Shown: piece by piece, positions 30,100-41,225 of the stretch
Position numbering within the stretch: position 1 is the first letter of the stretch
Layout: each line of letters starts with the position of its first letter
Source of the DNA: Aricia agestis
Taxonomy: Eukaryota > Arthropoda > Insecta > Lepidoptera > Lycaenidae
Assembly: GCF_905147365.1 (NCBI RefSeq)
Contig: NC_056419.1
Location: forward strand, 3,479,501 to 3,543,500
Reading direction: 5' to 3'
DNA length: 64,000 nucleotides
Position numbers and translations under genes: made by a program
The notes under the pieces: model-generated
Databases searched by the model: none
Told to the model about the DNA's origin: nothing
Seen by the model: the letters and a program-made list of their open reading frames with translations, nothing else

Positions 30100-30430
30100 G
30101 TAATCTATACACTAAGCGGAAGAGTTTGTTTATTTGAACGCGCTAATCTCAGAAACTACTGGTCCGATTTGAAAAATGCTTTCAGTGTTAGATAGCCTAG
30201 TTATCGAGGAAGAATATAGGCTAAATTTTATCAAACTAAGACCAATAGGAGCGAAGAAATAGAGGAATATGTGGAAAAAACTGGGGAAATTATTTGTAAG
30301 GGAACAATATAAATCGCACGAACTACTGGAGCAATTTTCCTGTTATTTGACACAGACAAGAAGTATACCACGTGAAGGATCTTATGCAATTTTTTGTGGA
30401 CTAATTTTTCTGTGAAATATCTATTATAGT
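30100..30430 (+). repeat. 'AACTACTGGTCCGATTTGAA' interspersed repeat
   Basis: Contains CTCAGAAACTACTGGTCCGA, then TTAGATAGCCTAGTTATCGA and GAATATAGGCTAAATTTTAT, a string I recognise only as a dispersed repeat of lepidopteran genomes. No ORF. Confidence 0.5.
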
Positions 30431-30879
30431 ATATGATATAATCAAAACAGTGCCCAGTTTGAATACTAAAATGCATAGTTCAATTAAATTAAAAAAATAT
30501 TAAATCAAACAAAAGCTTCTAAAGTATAATAAATTATAAGCAAAAAACTTTTTGAAAAAAAGCTTTTGTTTAAATACTTAAAAAAAAGACAATAAATTTC
30601 CCCTTAAAAATTCTAACTATTAAGTTATAACCTCAATATAATAATATATAAAAATAAATTTATTTTTTGTTTTTTAGTTAAATCTCTGACTAGATTTCTT
30701 AAGTCTGCTTGATTGTAGTTTGTTTTGTTTCAAGAATTTGTTAAAATCTGATTAAATTAATTTAAGTCTTTAAGAAATCGTACTTAATTTTACGACTAAA
30801 AAATTAAATATCACTTAACAAAAATGACCGGATTCAACCAGGCATTTTCTAATGCCCGACTGATTTTGACTTGACATAA

Positions 30880-30936
30880 CAAGACACGACACGACACGTT
30901 ACGACACGACACGGCACGACAAGATACGACATGACT
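30880..30936. repeat. (ACGAC)n microsatellite
   Basis: Irregular pentamer repeat ACACGACACG/ACGACACGAC, interrupted by TT and AT variants. Confidence 0.8.
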
Positions 30937-30944
30937 TTTCAATT

Positions 30945-31432
30945 TACTCTCAATAAGCTTTTTTGTTTGATACCCATATTGCAGAAGTGCTTTAAAAATA
31001 ACTATATTCCCCTATCTTAGATGAGCCGCCATATTGGATGTAGAATGACAGTACATTTGTTTCCGAGTTACTCTCAATGAGCCCTTTCATTTGATACCCA
31101 TATTGCAGAAGTGCATTAAAAATAACTATATCCCCCTACCTTGAATGAGACGCCATATTGGATGTAGAATGACATTACATTCGTTTCCAAGTTACTCTCA
31201 ATGAGCCCTTTCATTTGATACCCATATTGCAGAAGTGCATTAAAAATAACTATACCTCTATCTTGGATGAGCCGCCATATTGGATGTAGTATGAGATTAC
31301 ATTAGTTTTCGAGTTACTCTCAAAAAGCCCTTTCATTTAATATCCATATTGTAGAACTGCATAGAAAATTTCGCCATCTTGGATGGTCGGCAATATTGGA
31401 TTTAGAGTGATGTCACATCATGTATTGTCATC
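30945..31432. repeat. Four tandem ~123-bp units
   Basis: Units start TACTCTCAA at 30945, 31069, 31193 and 31315 (spacing 124, 124, 122) and share TTTGATACCCATATTGCAGA and GCCATATTGGATGTAG. Divergence rises in the last unit. They are followed by CTACAAAATTTCAGCTCGATC-type sequence, so the array is part of a larger dispersed repeat. Confidence 0.85.
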
Positions 31433-31952
31433 TAAACTAAACGTGCCTACAAAATTTCAGCTCGATCGGTTAAATATATCTACTCCAAAATTGAGTTCCA
31501 AGATTTCACCCGAACATACATACTTACATACATACAGAGCAAGTTAAATAAAAGCTTTTAAAAATCTGTCTTATATCTTTTGGCAAAAGTTTAATCTAAC
31601 TTAATGTTTAATTTAGCTTTATTTAAGGCTCCCATGTATGTGAACAACAAAGTCACGGGCAAGATCTGGTATTTTTCTCTTTAAAATTATATTTTGTTTT
31701 AAGCCACTCTATTCTCCGTTGATAAAGGTATGATCGTTTAAATTTATTACCTCCGTATCTCGCTACCATCGTGAGGGCTTTTAAAGAGGGACATTTTAAC
31801 GTATTGTTGTAATTTTAATGGGCTATTTACCCTGTCGACCTGTCCTGGAGGCTTTGAAATGGAGCCTTCAATGAACACCTATTTTCTAATCTAAAAAATG
31901 TATATTGTTTTGAAAATTAAATACTTCACTGATATTTCACCGAGCCTGTGTT

Positions 31953-33268
31953 CTGCCGCCCTAAGCATAAACAACGCAATCGACATTTTTTACGAAATTG
32001 AGTTATTAGTGTATTCGGAATCGCTGAAACAAGATCTACCAGGATCAATCACTCGTTTTTAAATATCTTCTATAGTTTTCATTTTATTATTAGTCATAAA
32101 TAGCGTATGTGATATTTTCCAAACTTATTACTAGTAATATACATCATAAGCAAACATGCGTTTTTATGACTATTTTACTTAGAATTTCGATGTATGAAAT
32201 ACTAAGCATAACCAACGCATGTATGACCGTTGCGTTGTTTATGTCTAGGAAATGTACAATTGTCATGCTTATGTTAAGCAAAGATGAGGGAATTACTTAC
32301 ATTTAAGTTGCACATACAGTTCGACAAGGCTTTAAATGAACGTGGCGAGAAAAGGAACTAACGCTGCTATCATACAAAAACGTCATTTTTCTTCTTTACC
32401 AGCAGCGCCAATTGACATCATTGACATATTCATTTAAAGCCTTGTCGAACTGTACGTTCAATATGACTAGCAAAGAATGGTAAGATCAGTTCACATGCAT
32501 TTATTTTTTTTGTAACCGAACATAAACGAAAACAACTTCAAATAGATGCATAGCAATCCATGAAACGGTACATTGTTTCTTAACCCTTAATCAGGCCCCA
32601 TGTGGACTGGCATTAAAAAATATTTTTAAATATTATGGTGTGGTCTTAATTTTTACCTGTACAATGCATACCTATGAATTTCTTAAAATTAAGACAAAAA
32701 CTTAGTGGTCGTATTTAAGTGGCAGTAACGAAGTGCCCTGTTAAGGAGCTCTCTGGCGTTTTATAATTTGTTTCCCTATTTTTACTTAGGAAACTGCATA
32801 CTTTGAACTTTGCTCTCTTTCTCTGTCATATGAGGTAGTAAACTATTCACAATGCATGTGAGCTGATCTTATCATTATTTGCTAGTCATATTGAACGTAT
32901 GTGCAACCTAAATTTAAGTAATTTCCTTATCTTTGCTAAGCATAAGCATCACAATTGTGCATTTCCTAGACATAAACAACGCAACTGTCACACATGCGTT
33001 GGTTATGCTTAGTAAATTAACATTATTGCAATCCATGTTTTCTAGTCATAAACAATTTTCCGTCTTTAAAAATATTAAAAATAACTAAATATGTAAATAT
33101 AGCATCGCATATGCAAAGTTAACATTTAAAGGCACCAAACAAAATTAAAATATTTGGAATATTCCTATTAGTTTCAAAGGGACAATAAAAAAAAGGAATA
33201 AAACTTTAGGTGCGAATTACTCGAAAGTTGCCGCCATGCAGATGCGTTGTTTATGATAAGGACGGCAG
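31953..33268. mobile_element. 1.3-kb DNA transposon with CTGCCGYCCT ends and long internal inverted arms
   Basis: Left CTGCCGCCCTAAGCATAAAC, right end complement CTGCCGTCCTTATCATAAAC; both continue AACGCA. Inner arms of ~250 bp (about 32200-32500 and 32850-33060) are mutually complementary, with repeated words GTTGCGTTGTTTATG and GCATAACCAACGCATG. The left arm is split by a TA-flanked MITE (32317-32452). Flanking TGTT on both sides may be the target duplication. No ORF. Confidence 0.65.
32317..32452. mobile_element. TA-flanked MITE, insertion site proven by the opposite arm
   Basis: CAGTTCGACAAGGCTTTAAA to TTTAAAGCCTTGTCGAACTG, flanked by TA. The complementary right arm of the host element (near 32893) reads straight through the site with a single TA, giving the pre-insertion sequence. 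Tc1/mariner-type duplication. Confidence 0.85.
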
Positions 33269-33774
33269 TGTTTTGTAGTATATATTTGCCACTTTTAATG
33301 CAAAATAATCGAAATCTTATCCTGAATCCGTATTTTAAAACACAATTGTCTAGATTTTTTATGCTGAATTGAATTTAAATTATAAGAAACGTGGCACAAA
33401 TACTGTTGGCGACGCGACCGCCGCGCCGCCGTACTGCACCTTGCCACATTTTAGAAATGTAAAAAAAGGGTAATGACTATGTTTCTCAGGAAAAGGAAGT
33501 TATGTTTTGTCTATGACTAAGCGACGCCTCGAAATTCAACTGTTTTTTCATTGTTAAAAAAGAGAATAATGTCGGCGGATAATTTTAGTTTCTAAAAGTG
33601 TATTTTGTGTGTTTTCGTTAATATAAGTGATTTTCTCGTACATCCAGAATTTTATTCGAAAATTTCTCCTCCCGTAGCCTACAAATACACTTTGCATCCC
33701 AGAAAAGAACGGATAGTTTTTATCGTGCAATAATAATATAATTAACGGTAAATCCATACGTCCATACTTACTAA

Positions 33775-34085
33775 TACTTATTAATATTTTTTATTCTTTA
33801 TTCACTTTTGAGTACTGCTACTTGGCGATCTGTGTTTCACAATGAGCTATTTTTGTGGAGGGTAGTTGAGGTTATTTGGCTTTGAGAGCAGAGAAAGCTT
33901 AGTAGTGTTGGTACACTATGTCTTCTCAATCTGGAGTGAGTGACACGTACTGTGCCAGCAAGTCTTGATGCCAGTGCGTTGGTGTGTTTGGCTATTCTTT
34001 CTTGATGATTTCTTGCTGTGTTTTGTGATCTCTTCCTTAACCGTGCTCATTCCAAGGTCTTTGTAAACGAGCTTGTTAGAAATAT
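33775..34085 (-). pseudogene. 3' remnant of a Jockey-type LINE, frameshifted
   Basis: On the minus strand, NKLVYKDLGMSTVKEEI, then in another frame RIAKHTNALASRLAG and SRLRRHSVP, give the conserved C-terminal end of Jockey-clade pol proteins ('DLGI..V..EI', 'R...H.N.LA..L'). It is followed by a stop and an (AATAAA)-type tail. At least one frameshift separates the pieces. Confidence 0.65.
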
Positions 34086-34097
34086 AGTATGGTATTT

Positions 34098-34286
34098 ATT
34101 ATTATAAATGCGAAAGTGTGTATGTCTGATTACCCCTTCACGCTCAAAATGCTTAACCGATTTGGCTGAAATTTGGAAAGGAGATACTTTGAATCTCGGA
34201 AAAAGTCATAGGTTACTTTTTATCCTAGAAAAATGTTCGGTTCTTGAGCGAATTTTGGTGCAACGGAGTTGCGGGCGTCATCTAGT
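34098..34286 (+). repeat. 'GGAGTTGCGGGCGTCATCTA' interspersed repeat, plus copy
   Basis: ATTATTATAAATGCGAAAGT to CAACGGAGTTGCGGGCGTCA and TCTAGT. Directly follows the LINE remnant. Confidence 0.82.
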
Positions 34287-34554
34287 AAAAATCAAATATA
34301 TTAGTTTGGGGTAACATCAACTTAAAAAAAAGAAAATAAAACAAAATAATGTAGGCCAATCACATAGATAACCTACGGTAACATAGTAACCGCGACGCGA
34401 GCTAACAAAAGGCTAGAATTAACCAAACAGAATGAATAATGTATACAAACTTTATTTATTGCCTTGCCCTACTTACCACGGAACTAATTCGTACCACATA
34501 TACCAGCGTAACACGTACTTGTAGTAGCCTGTATCGTAAAAGTATATATACCGT

Positions 34555-35140
34555 ACTAGCTGTTGCCCGCGACTTCGTCCGCGTGGACTTCAGTTTATAA
34601 CGCGCGATGTCAACAAAATTGGTGTCAAAAGCTTTTATAAAAAAAACCCTGGTACCCCTTAAATCAAAACAGCTGTGCAGTGTGCACATAATATTTCATT
34701 TTTAAAATTAAACTTTATAATATTTTATGCCAAATTTTAAAGCTTATTTAGCCCCCCAATTACACAACCTTACCCATAAACTATTTATCATTTATAGGTT
34801 TAAGGTTACGTCACTAAGTACTGACTTATTAAATAATTCGAAACTCAAATGTATGATGATACCACCTCTTATAGAAAGATGTTGGGCAAGCGTAAGCGCG
34901 ATGTAAGAGACGCACGGCGCCATCTAGTATGCATTTTTGGAACTAACTTAATTTGAACAAATTTTCGTATTTTCAGCCCCTTACAACCCTTTTTTCCAGT
35001 AAAAAAGTAGCCTATATCCTTTCTCAGGCTTTAGACTATCTGTATACAAAATTTCATTACAATCGGTTCGGTAGTTTTGGCGTGAAAGCGAGACAGACAG
35101 ACAGAGATACTTTCGCATTTATAATATTAGTATAGATGAC
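34555..35140 (+). repeat. 'GCCCGCGACTTCGTCCGCGT' interspersed repeat
   Basis: Starts CTAGCTGTTGCCCGCGACTT, contains TTTCTCAGGCTTTAGACTAT and CATTACAATCGGTTCGGTAG, and ends with (GACA)n and CGCATTTATAATATTAGTAT. Related shorter copies at 35770-36005 and 43037-43085. Confidence 0.6.
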
Positions 35141-35154
35141 GTATCTATAGTACT

Positions 35155-35492
35155 ATACAAGATGTAACAAAACTTAGTGATAATACTTTAGGATGTGTAC
35201 GTGTTCCTTGTAGAGTTTATTGTGAAATTAGCGCTGAAACAGCAAACAATTTTTGTGATTTGTATGGACAAGTGCCACAGCGTTATGAATTTTATTTATT
35301 TAAAAACTTTTTGCACGTTGTAGTACAAAGGCGGGCTTAATGCCTTGTGGCATTAAGCCCGCCTTTGGAATGCCATGCCTTGTGGAATTTTCTCATACAA
35401 AAGTAAAAAAAGTGACTCTTTCAGCGCTGATACTTTTACAGCAAAGTCTATATAGGACCCATTCAAACACTTAGTTTTGTTACACGCTGTAT
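35155..35492. mobile_element. CAGGGTGTAACAAAA MITE with an inserted LINE tail/hairpin
   Basis: Left GATGTAACAAAACTTAGTGA, right CTTAGTTTTGTTACACGCTG; inner GTACGTGTTCCTTGTAGAG. The middle is interrupted at 35287-35387 by TTTATTTAAAAACTTTTTGC, a minus-strand LINE 3' tail, plus a perfect hairpin GGCGGGCTTAATGCC/GGCATTAAGCCCGCC (35330-35366). Confidence 0.75.
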
Positions 35493-35732
35493 ACTTGTAT
35501 CTTCGTACTTCGTAGCAATGTACGCCACCAATAGTTAGGTAGGTACCATGGTATTTCCTTATCGAAAGTGAGTAGCATTGTTACAACTTACTAAGATTTA
35601 TTTACTTTCGAACGCACCGCATAGTACACGAAATGCGGCGCGAGCGGTGCGGACGAATGTGCGAGGTCACATCATTTCATACAACGAATTCTAAAATCAA
35701 TAATTGAACAAATTATTGTTCTATTATTTATT

Positions 35733-35774
35733 GTCAAATAAATTGTTCAATTATGAACAATTTATTTGACAACG
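35733..35774. repeat. Perfect hairpin, 18-bp arms
   Basis: TTGTCAAATAAATTGTTC, short loop AATTAT, then the exact complement. AT-rich and non-coding; abuts the repeat at 35770. Confidence 0.75.
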
Positions 35775-35775
35775 A

Positions 35776-36005
35776 GCTTTTGCCCGCGGCTTCGCTCGCG
35801 TTAAGAAGTATTATTATATACAAACTTTGATCCCCTATTTTAACCCCTTGGAGGTGGGATTGATCAAAATCCTTTCTTAGCGGATGCCTACGTCATAATA
35901 TCTACCTGCATGCCAAATTTCAGCCCGATCGGTCCAGTGGTTTGGGCTGTGCGTTGATAGATCACTATGTCAGTCAGTCACCTTTAAGTTTTATATATAT
36001 AGATA
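35776..36005 (+). repeat. 'TTTTGCCCGCGGCTTCGCTC' interspersed repeat
   Basis: CGAGCTTTTGCCCGCGGCTT, AATTTCAGCCCGATCGGTCC, ending TTTTATATATATAGATAGA. A typical insect dispersed repeat start and end; class not assigned. Confidence 0.7.
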
Positions 36006-36333
36006 GAAGATAGATAGATAAGATTGAAAGGCGAGCGCGTTCAATATCAACCCAAGATGGTAAATAATATTGCACAATAAAATTGATCGTCTAGGGGCCC
36101 GCTTGGGCGAATTTTCGAATCGTATTCGTAGTGCTACGGATCTCGTAACTCATTTCGTAGCGTTGTCGGAGCCGCGTAGCACACGCGGCCGGGTGCGTTC
36201 GTAGATTGCTTTACTTGGAATCAAATTGAAATCCTTGAAATATTTTCTACTTTATTTTTATAATTAAATTATTATTTAAATGAGTGTATTATATTGCAGT
36301 GTGCGATTGACACTGCAAAACGTTATTCTTTGT

Positions 36334-36556
36334 GTATGTCGCAGTCCACTGGTTAAAATAGCTGTTCAATCAAACGGCTTTTAAAAGTTAATTTGCCATA
36401 TAACCATGTAGCTAAGCGTCGTCTAGCTGTAGTGTTGAACGTTGCAGTCCACAAGTCGGCTAAACGACGTACAGCCGTGTGATTGAATGGCGTTGTTCAG
36501 TCAAAGGGCTACCTGTTTGATTGAACGGTTATTTTAATCAGTTGACTGCGACATGT
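36334..36556. mobile_element. Palindromic MITE, ATGTCGCAGTCCACTGG ends
   Basis: ATGTCGCAGTCCACTGGTTA, ...GTTCAATCAAACGG at the left pair with GTTTGATTGAACGG... AGTTGACTGCGACAT at the right. The centre has a second pair, GCTAAGCGTCGTCTAGC with GGCTAAACGACGTAC. Confidence 0.7.
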
Positions 36557-37092
36557 AAACCTTTGAAGAAGCCCTGAATATTTTCTAATTAATAAAAATA
36601 GAAAATGTTTAAAATAGACATTCGACAACGATAAATATCACGAGACATAGTGTTAATCGTTTATGTATATTTATTCAATCGACTAGTAATTGTACAAACA
36701 ACACTACAGTTGTTTTTAGTATCACAGTCAATATTGTTTTAAGCAACAATATTGTTTCAATAAACATAACTTACACGACTTCTAAGTGAATACTCACGAC
36801 TATTTTTACACTCACTATAGAGCCTGTTATACTGTAACATAAAATAATGTATCGATTCATTATAAGTGTAATTATTTTCTGTCGCAAATAGCAGATATAT
36901 ATAAAAATATTTTCTGTATCTGTCACGTAAAGAACTTGCTTCGGCATAAAAAGAAACTAAAGGATCTTTCTCTGTACATCTTGCAGCAGCAATACAACAG
37001 TCGATTGACAGCAGATAATGGACAATAATATTGTTGCTGCAATAGTATTCCTTATGGCCCAATACCTTCCTTTGTGATTTTTGCAATCCTTA

Positions 37093-37342
37093 TACAGAAT
37101 GTAACAAAACAAAAACTTTAGGGTGTGTACGGGTATCCTGTATAGATTTCGCTGTGAAAGTGGCAGCGCTGAAAACGCATTTTTTTGTTTTGTATGGGCA
37201 AGCACCCCAGCGTCATGAATTTTTCCATAGAAAAGTGAAAAAAAGTTACTCTTTCAGTGCTGCTACTTTCACAGTGACCTCTATCTAAGGGACACATACG
37301 CACCCTAAAGTACTATCACTTAGTTTTGTTACACCCTGTAAT
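37093..37342. mobile_element. CAGGGTGTAACAAAA MITE, copy
   Basis: Left AGAATGTAACAAAACAAAAA, right TTAGTTTTGTTACACCCTGT; inner GTGAAAGTGGCAGCGCTGAA pairs with CAGTGCTGCTACTTTCAC. Confidence 0.8.
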
Positions 37343-37760
37343 ATGTGATAATTTTTCTCTAGTGGCAATGATGGCTACCTAAACCTCCTTATCACTTTGT
37401 TGAGTGTGTGTGTAATGGGCGTAACGATCGCTATCTGTGTGCGTGCCGGCAACATTTAGGTGGACGATTTGAGCAGTTTGTACGTAAATGTCAGATACAC
37501 CACACTACGCGGTCAAGGTGAATTTCGTCAAACATTTGGATAATAACTTTTTATATGGGCGCCATGGTCGAGATAAACATACGGTTCGCTTATAGTAAAC
37601 CTGTCGTTTTCATATTGTGTATATTGTGAAATAAAAAAATTTGTTCCGAGGGTTATCAGAAGCATTGTTTTTGGTGTATAATAGCTTCCTAACACTAAAA
37701 AGTCTAATGCTGCTGCTGTACTCTACATTCAGACAAAACTGCCCATCCATATCCATACTA
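37343..37760. other. Gene-free stretch, nothing assignable
   Basis: No exon, inverted ends or known repeat recognised. Confidence 0.4.
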
Positions 37761-37762
37761 CA

Positions 37763-37957
37763 CTAATATTATAAATGCGATAGTGTGTTTGTCTGTTACT
37801 TCTTCACGCCCAAACCACTGAACCAATTTTTTTGAAATTTGGTATGGAGATAGGTTGTGTCCCGGGAAAGGACTTAGGACACTTTTTATCCCGGAAAAAT
37901 GTACGGTTCTCGCGCGATAAATGAATTATAGCGCAACGGAGTTGCGGCCGTCAGTAG
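37763..37957 (+). repeat. 'GGAGTTGCGGGCGTCATCTA' interspersed repeat, plus copy
   Basis: ACACTAATATTATAAATGCG to GCAACGGAGTTGCGGCCGTC. Full length with few changes. Confidence 0.82.
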
Positions 37958-38038
37958 ATTATCAGGCCTCATTCTACTTTAACATTATAGAGAGACACGG
38001 AGATAGAAAAAAGTGATAAGTAATTATTACGTCAACAA

Positions 38039-38392
38039 CGCCTCCGTGGTCCAGTGGCTTAGAGCGCGGCTCTTGACTCGGGGGTCATGGGTTCGACTCC
38101 TGCATTAGAGTTCGATTCCTCCAAGTTTGGTTGGGACAATGCAGGCTGATCACCTGATTGTCTGACACGTAAGATAATCCATGCATCGGATGGGCATGTA
38201 AAAAGTCAGTCCTGCGCCTGATCTCTCGCCAGTCGTGTCGGTCTTCCGTCCCACTGGGCTATGAGAGTAAAGAAATAGAGTGCCATGTGTACTGCGCATA
38301 CACTTGGCACTATAAAATACTCCTGCGTTTCTGGCCTGGTTTCAATGAAACCGGCCACCGTCACCGAAATCGGTTTGGGAGTTATTATTACG
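38039..38392 (+). mobile_element. tRNA-derived SINE family B, plus strand, duplicated B box
   Basis: Head CGCCTCCGTGGTCCAGTGGC (A box) and GGGTTCGACTCC (B box) derive from a tRNA gene. A second GAGTTCGATTCC follows 17-18 nt later, a local duplication absent from the 29237-29579 copy. The body contains CAGGCTGATCACCTGATTG and CCGTCCCACTGGGCTATGAG; the 3' end is GAAACCGGCCACCGTCACCG. Confidence 0.85.
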
Positions 38393-38651
38393 TTGACAAT
38401 AGTATTCTAGGTATTTTTAATGCACTTACTAGTAGTAACTAAAATAGAAATATTTTTGACTCTCATATTTCGCACAATAACGAAACAAGAACCGCATCGA
38501 ACTTTTTTATAAGTTAATATTGGCAATAGCACTCTCTAGGGCTCTGAGCGTTTATTACTGCGGAATTGGTACAATTTTCGCCAGCGACCTTCGCCATAAT
38601 GAGCCAGGACACACGCTATGCAGATCAAAATATGTTGTTTTGCTTTATATA

Positions 38652-39665
38652 TGTTACCGTCCAAACCCGATTTCAGGACAAACCAGTTTCGCCTAGGCTC
38701 GACTAGTTCCTCCTATACGCGATAGGATTCACTAGTATAGCCTAGTCCAAACTAATTTGTCCTAAGCTCGATTGGATATACCAGTTTAGACTAGGCCAAA
38801 TTAGTTGATCCTAATATCAATACGCACACTCTAGGATAAACTGGTATGGCCTAGTCTAAATAGTAAAAAAAAAAATAGCGAGGTCATTCTTCTTGCCAGT
38901 CTGTGGCCCGAACTCAAAATTGTGCAGTGTGAACGGAAAACACAAGCACAGTCAAAGCCAGGGCTCTGTTGAACGTGCCAATCAAGATATTGAGAATATG
39001 ATAGGCTCTTGGATGAAGGACAACATTTCAACGAAATAAGCTGGCTTGAGATAATATGTTCAATTCATGAAAAACCGCGCTTACCCTTCAGAGATAATAT
39101 AATTATCGCCATACAAGGCATTATTTGGAATAGAACACAGAGTAGGAATTCCGGCTTCCTCTTTGCCGCAAGAAAGCATAAATAATAATATTCAGGATGA
39201 AGATGATTTAAGGAAGGTAATAGAAGATGATCGCAATGTTACCCTGACAGAAGACAGAAACTGCTGAACCAAGAAAAAGTTTCTTCATCTGAAATAGACA
39301 TTCATAGAGCTGGAACAACTGCAGCACAAAATCTTGTGAAACAGGCTAAGAAAATGAAAGCTACTACTTTAATAAAAATGATAATTTTTTCAATTACGGA
39401 GTATTTTATTCAGTTTAGGTATCTATTTTTTTTGACTTTCTAGATATACTATAATGTTTAGACTAGGCCATACCAGTTTATCCTAGAGTGTGCGTATTGA
39501 TATTAGGATCAACTAATTTGGCCTAGTCTAAACTGGTCTATCCAATCGAGCTTAGGACAAATTAGTTTGGACTAGGCTATACTAGTTAATCCTATCGCGT
39601 ATAGGAAGAACTAGTTGAGCCTAGGCAAAACTGGTTTGTCCTGAAATCGGGTTTGGCCGGTAACA
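38652..39665. mobile_element. Ginger-like DNA transposon: ~215-bp inverted repeats, TG..CA ends, TATA duplication
   Basis: Starts TGTTACCG and ends CGGTAACA, with TATA on both sides (38648-38651 and 39666-39669). The 38652-38866 arm and the 39455-39665 arm are complementary with few mismatches, built of subrepeats around CCTAGTC.AAACTGGT. Between them is a decayed integrase-like ORF. Retroviral-type TG..CA ends, 4-bp duplication and a Gypsy-type integrase in a TIR element are the defining traits of Ginger transposons. Confidence 0.75.
38890..39362 (+). pseudogene. Broken integrase (C-terminal half, KRBA2/Ginger-type)
   Basis: LWPELKIV in one frame, then after a frameshift SQSQGSVERANQDIENM (the segment bearing the catalytic glutamate in such integrases), WMKDN, YVQFMKNRAYPSE, and SPYKALFGIEHRVGIP, a pattern typical of KRBA2/Ginger-like and Gypsy-derived integrases. 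At least one frameshift and several in-frame stops (for example after DNISTK) show it is dead. The N-terminal half with the first two catalytic aspartates is missing, so this copy is an internal deletion derivative. Confidence 0.75.
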
Positions 39666-39749
39666 TATATATTAGGACCTAGGACCTTCGTTTGTTGTCA
39701 TTATTTCATCCCAAGTTTTTTTTCGCCTTAAAACTTTGTTGTCCCAAAA

Positions 39750-40040
39750 CAGGGTGTAACAAAACATACTAATAATACTTTAGGGTGTGTATGTGTGCCT
39801 TGTATACTACTTTAACTATTTCATCAGTGAACTCTATAATATAAGGGCTGAAAGAGAGCAAACATTTTTTTGCGATTTGTATGGGCTGACGGTGGGGCGC
39901 TTACCAGCGTCATGAATTTTCCCACACAAAAGTAAAAAAAATGACTTATTTAGCGCTGCTACTTTCACAGCGAACTCTACATAGGGGACCCCGTACACAC
40001 TTCCAAGTATTATGACTTAGTTTGGTTACAACCATATAAT
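39750..40040. mobile_element. CAGGGTGTAACAAAA MITE, copy
   Basis: CAGGGTGTAACAAAACATAC at the left; CACACTTCCAAGTATTATGA and TAGTTTGGTTACAACC at the right, with the usual core TTTCACAGCGAACTCTA. More diverged on the right arm. Followed at about 40056 by a scrap of the GCCCGCGGCTTCGC repeat end. Confidence 0.75.
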
Positions 40041-40374
40041 ATAGCTCTGCCCCATGCGAAGTCGAGGCGGGTTGCTAGTAATTGTAATACTTCGTAGAAG
40101 CGTTTCAAAATTATTCATAATTTTCCACAAAATTATGGATTATTACGCAATGATTTCAAAAGAACTGCTATCAGAGTATTAGCATACGATTATAGCGTTC
40201 ATGGAAGAACTTACCGAAACACTTAATATTCAAGGTTGTTCACCTTTGTTGAAGTATTCAATGATTATGATGGATGTGGCACCAGCAAAGGTTTTGTGAA
40301 TAATATTATGTGCTAAATAATATTCTATTATAATTATTTTAGGCTATAGGATTTGCTAGATTTAGGGCCTGTTT

Positions 40375-40502
40375 CACCACTTTCTGATAAAATGCCGAAT
40401 AGGCTATTCACAGCTTTTTTGACAGATTCTCCATACTTCATCTGTCAAATTAAGTGGTGGATAGCCTATTCGGCACTTATCAGGAAGTGGTGAAACAGGC
40501 CC
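40375..40502. mobile_element. Harbinger-like MITE, TTA duplication
   Basis: GGGCCTGTTTCACCACTTTC to GAAGTGGTGAAACAGGCCC, flanked by TTA at 40372-40374 and 40503-40505. Contains GCCGAATAGGCTATTCACA. Related older copy at 1373-1497. Confidence 0.8.
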
Positions 40503-40677
40503 TTAGTAATTTCTCGTCAAAAGCTAATGGTACTTAGGCAATGTTGCGCAATAGTAAAATATTATTTTTATCTCATTTTGTCCCTTTTCCTTTTTAAAAT
40601 ATTTTTAGAACTTATTTCCTATGCGTTCAATTAAAATCAAATTATGAAACGTAAATTCATACGCTAAAGTTAAACTA

Positions 40678-40889
40678 TAGGTCTACCAGAATCTGATTGC
40701 AAAAAGTGAGAAATTAAATTGACTCTAGCAATACCGGGGTGATTAGAATAAAACATTTTGATCTTTTTTTTTTCCTTATAGCGGCTATTTCTGTGTATGA
40801 AACATGCAAATATAAAAATTTATCCAATGATCAAGGATATTTTTTGAAAATCTGCCGCTAAATTTTGCCATCAGATTCTGGTAGACCTA
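40678..40889. mobile_element. TA-flanked MITE, TAGGTCTACCAGAATCTGAT ends
   Basis: TAGGTCTACCAGAATCTGAT at the left, exact complement at the right, TA on both sides. 212 bp, no ORF. Confidence 0.8.
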
Positions 40890-41225
40890 TATCAAAACTC
40901 AAAACTCAAAAAAAAATCAAAACATACGTGTGGCACTCGGGGACTGCCGCTGTAAAGCGATCGCATAACATTTTTTTATCAATTTGTGCAATTAAAATTC
41001 GCATACTAGTCGCACAAACACTGTGCCGAAGTCTGTCAACGCCGCATTGACCGGCACAGTCGGAGAGGGCTGTGTTAGGTTTTTTCGTTACAAAATTTCT
41101 TGATTCGGTCACCGCGCTCAAAGCCCACGATAAAAGCTATGCAATAGCTTAAAAGTTTTATTTACATTTTCAGCATTTCAGCACTTTTAGCCAACTTTAA
41201 TATAGTTTCTGATACTACCGTGTTT

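Noticed and set aside
30945..31432. Regular ~123-bp repeats, considered as a CRISPR-like or satellite array
   Set aside because: Units are contiguous without spacers and diverge, and the setting is eukaryotic; a tandem duplication within a dispersed repeat is sufficient.
36757..37205. Overlapping 109- and 82-codon minus-strand frames
   Set aside because: AT-rich, low-complexity composition, partly inside a MITE; no domain or splice context.
38039..38110. tRNA gene candidate
   Set aside because: A and B boxes are present, but the cloverleaf is not closed and a SINE body follows.
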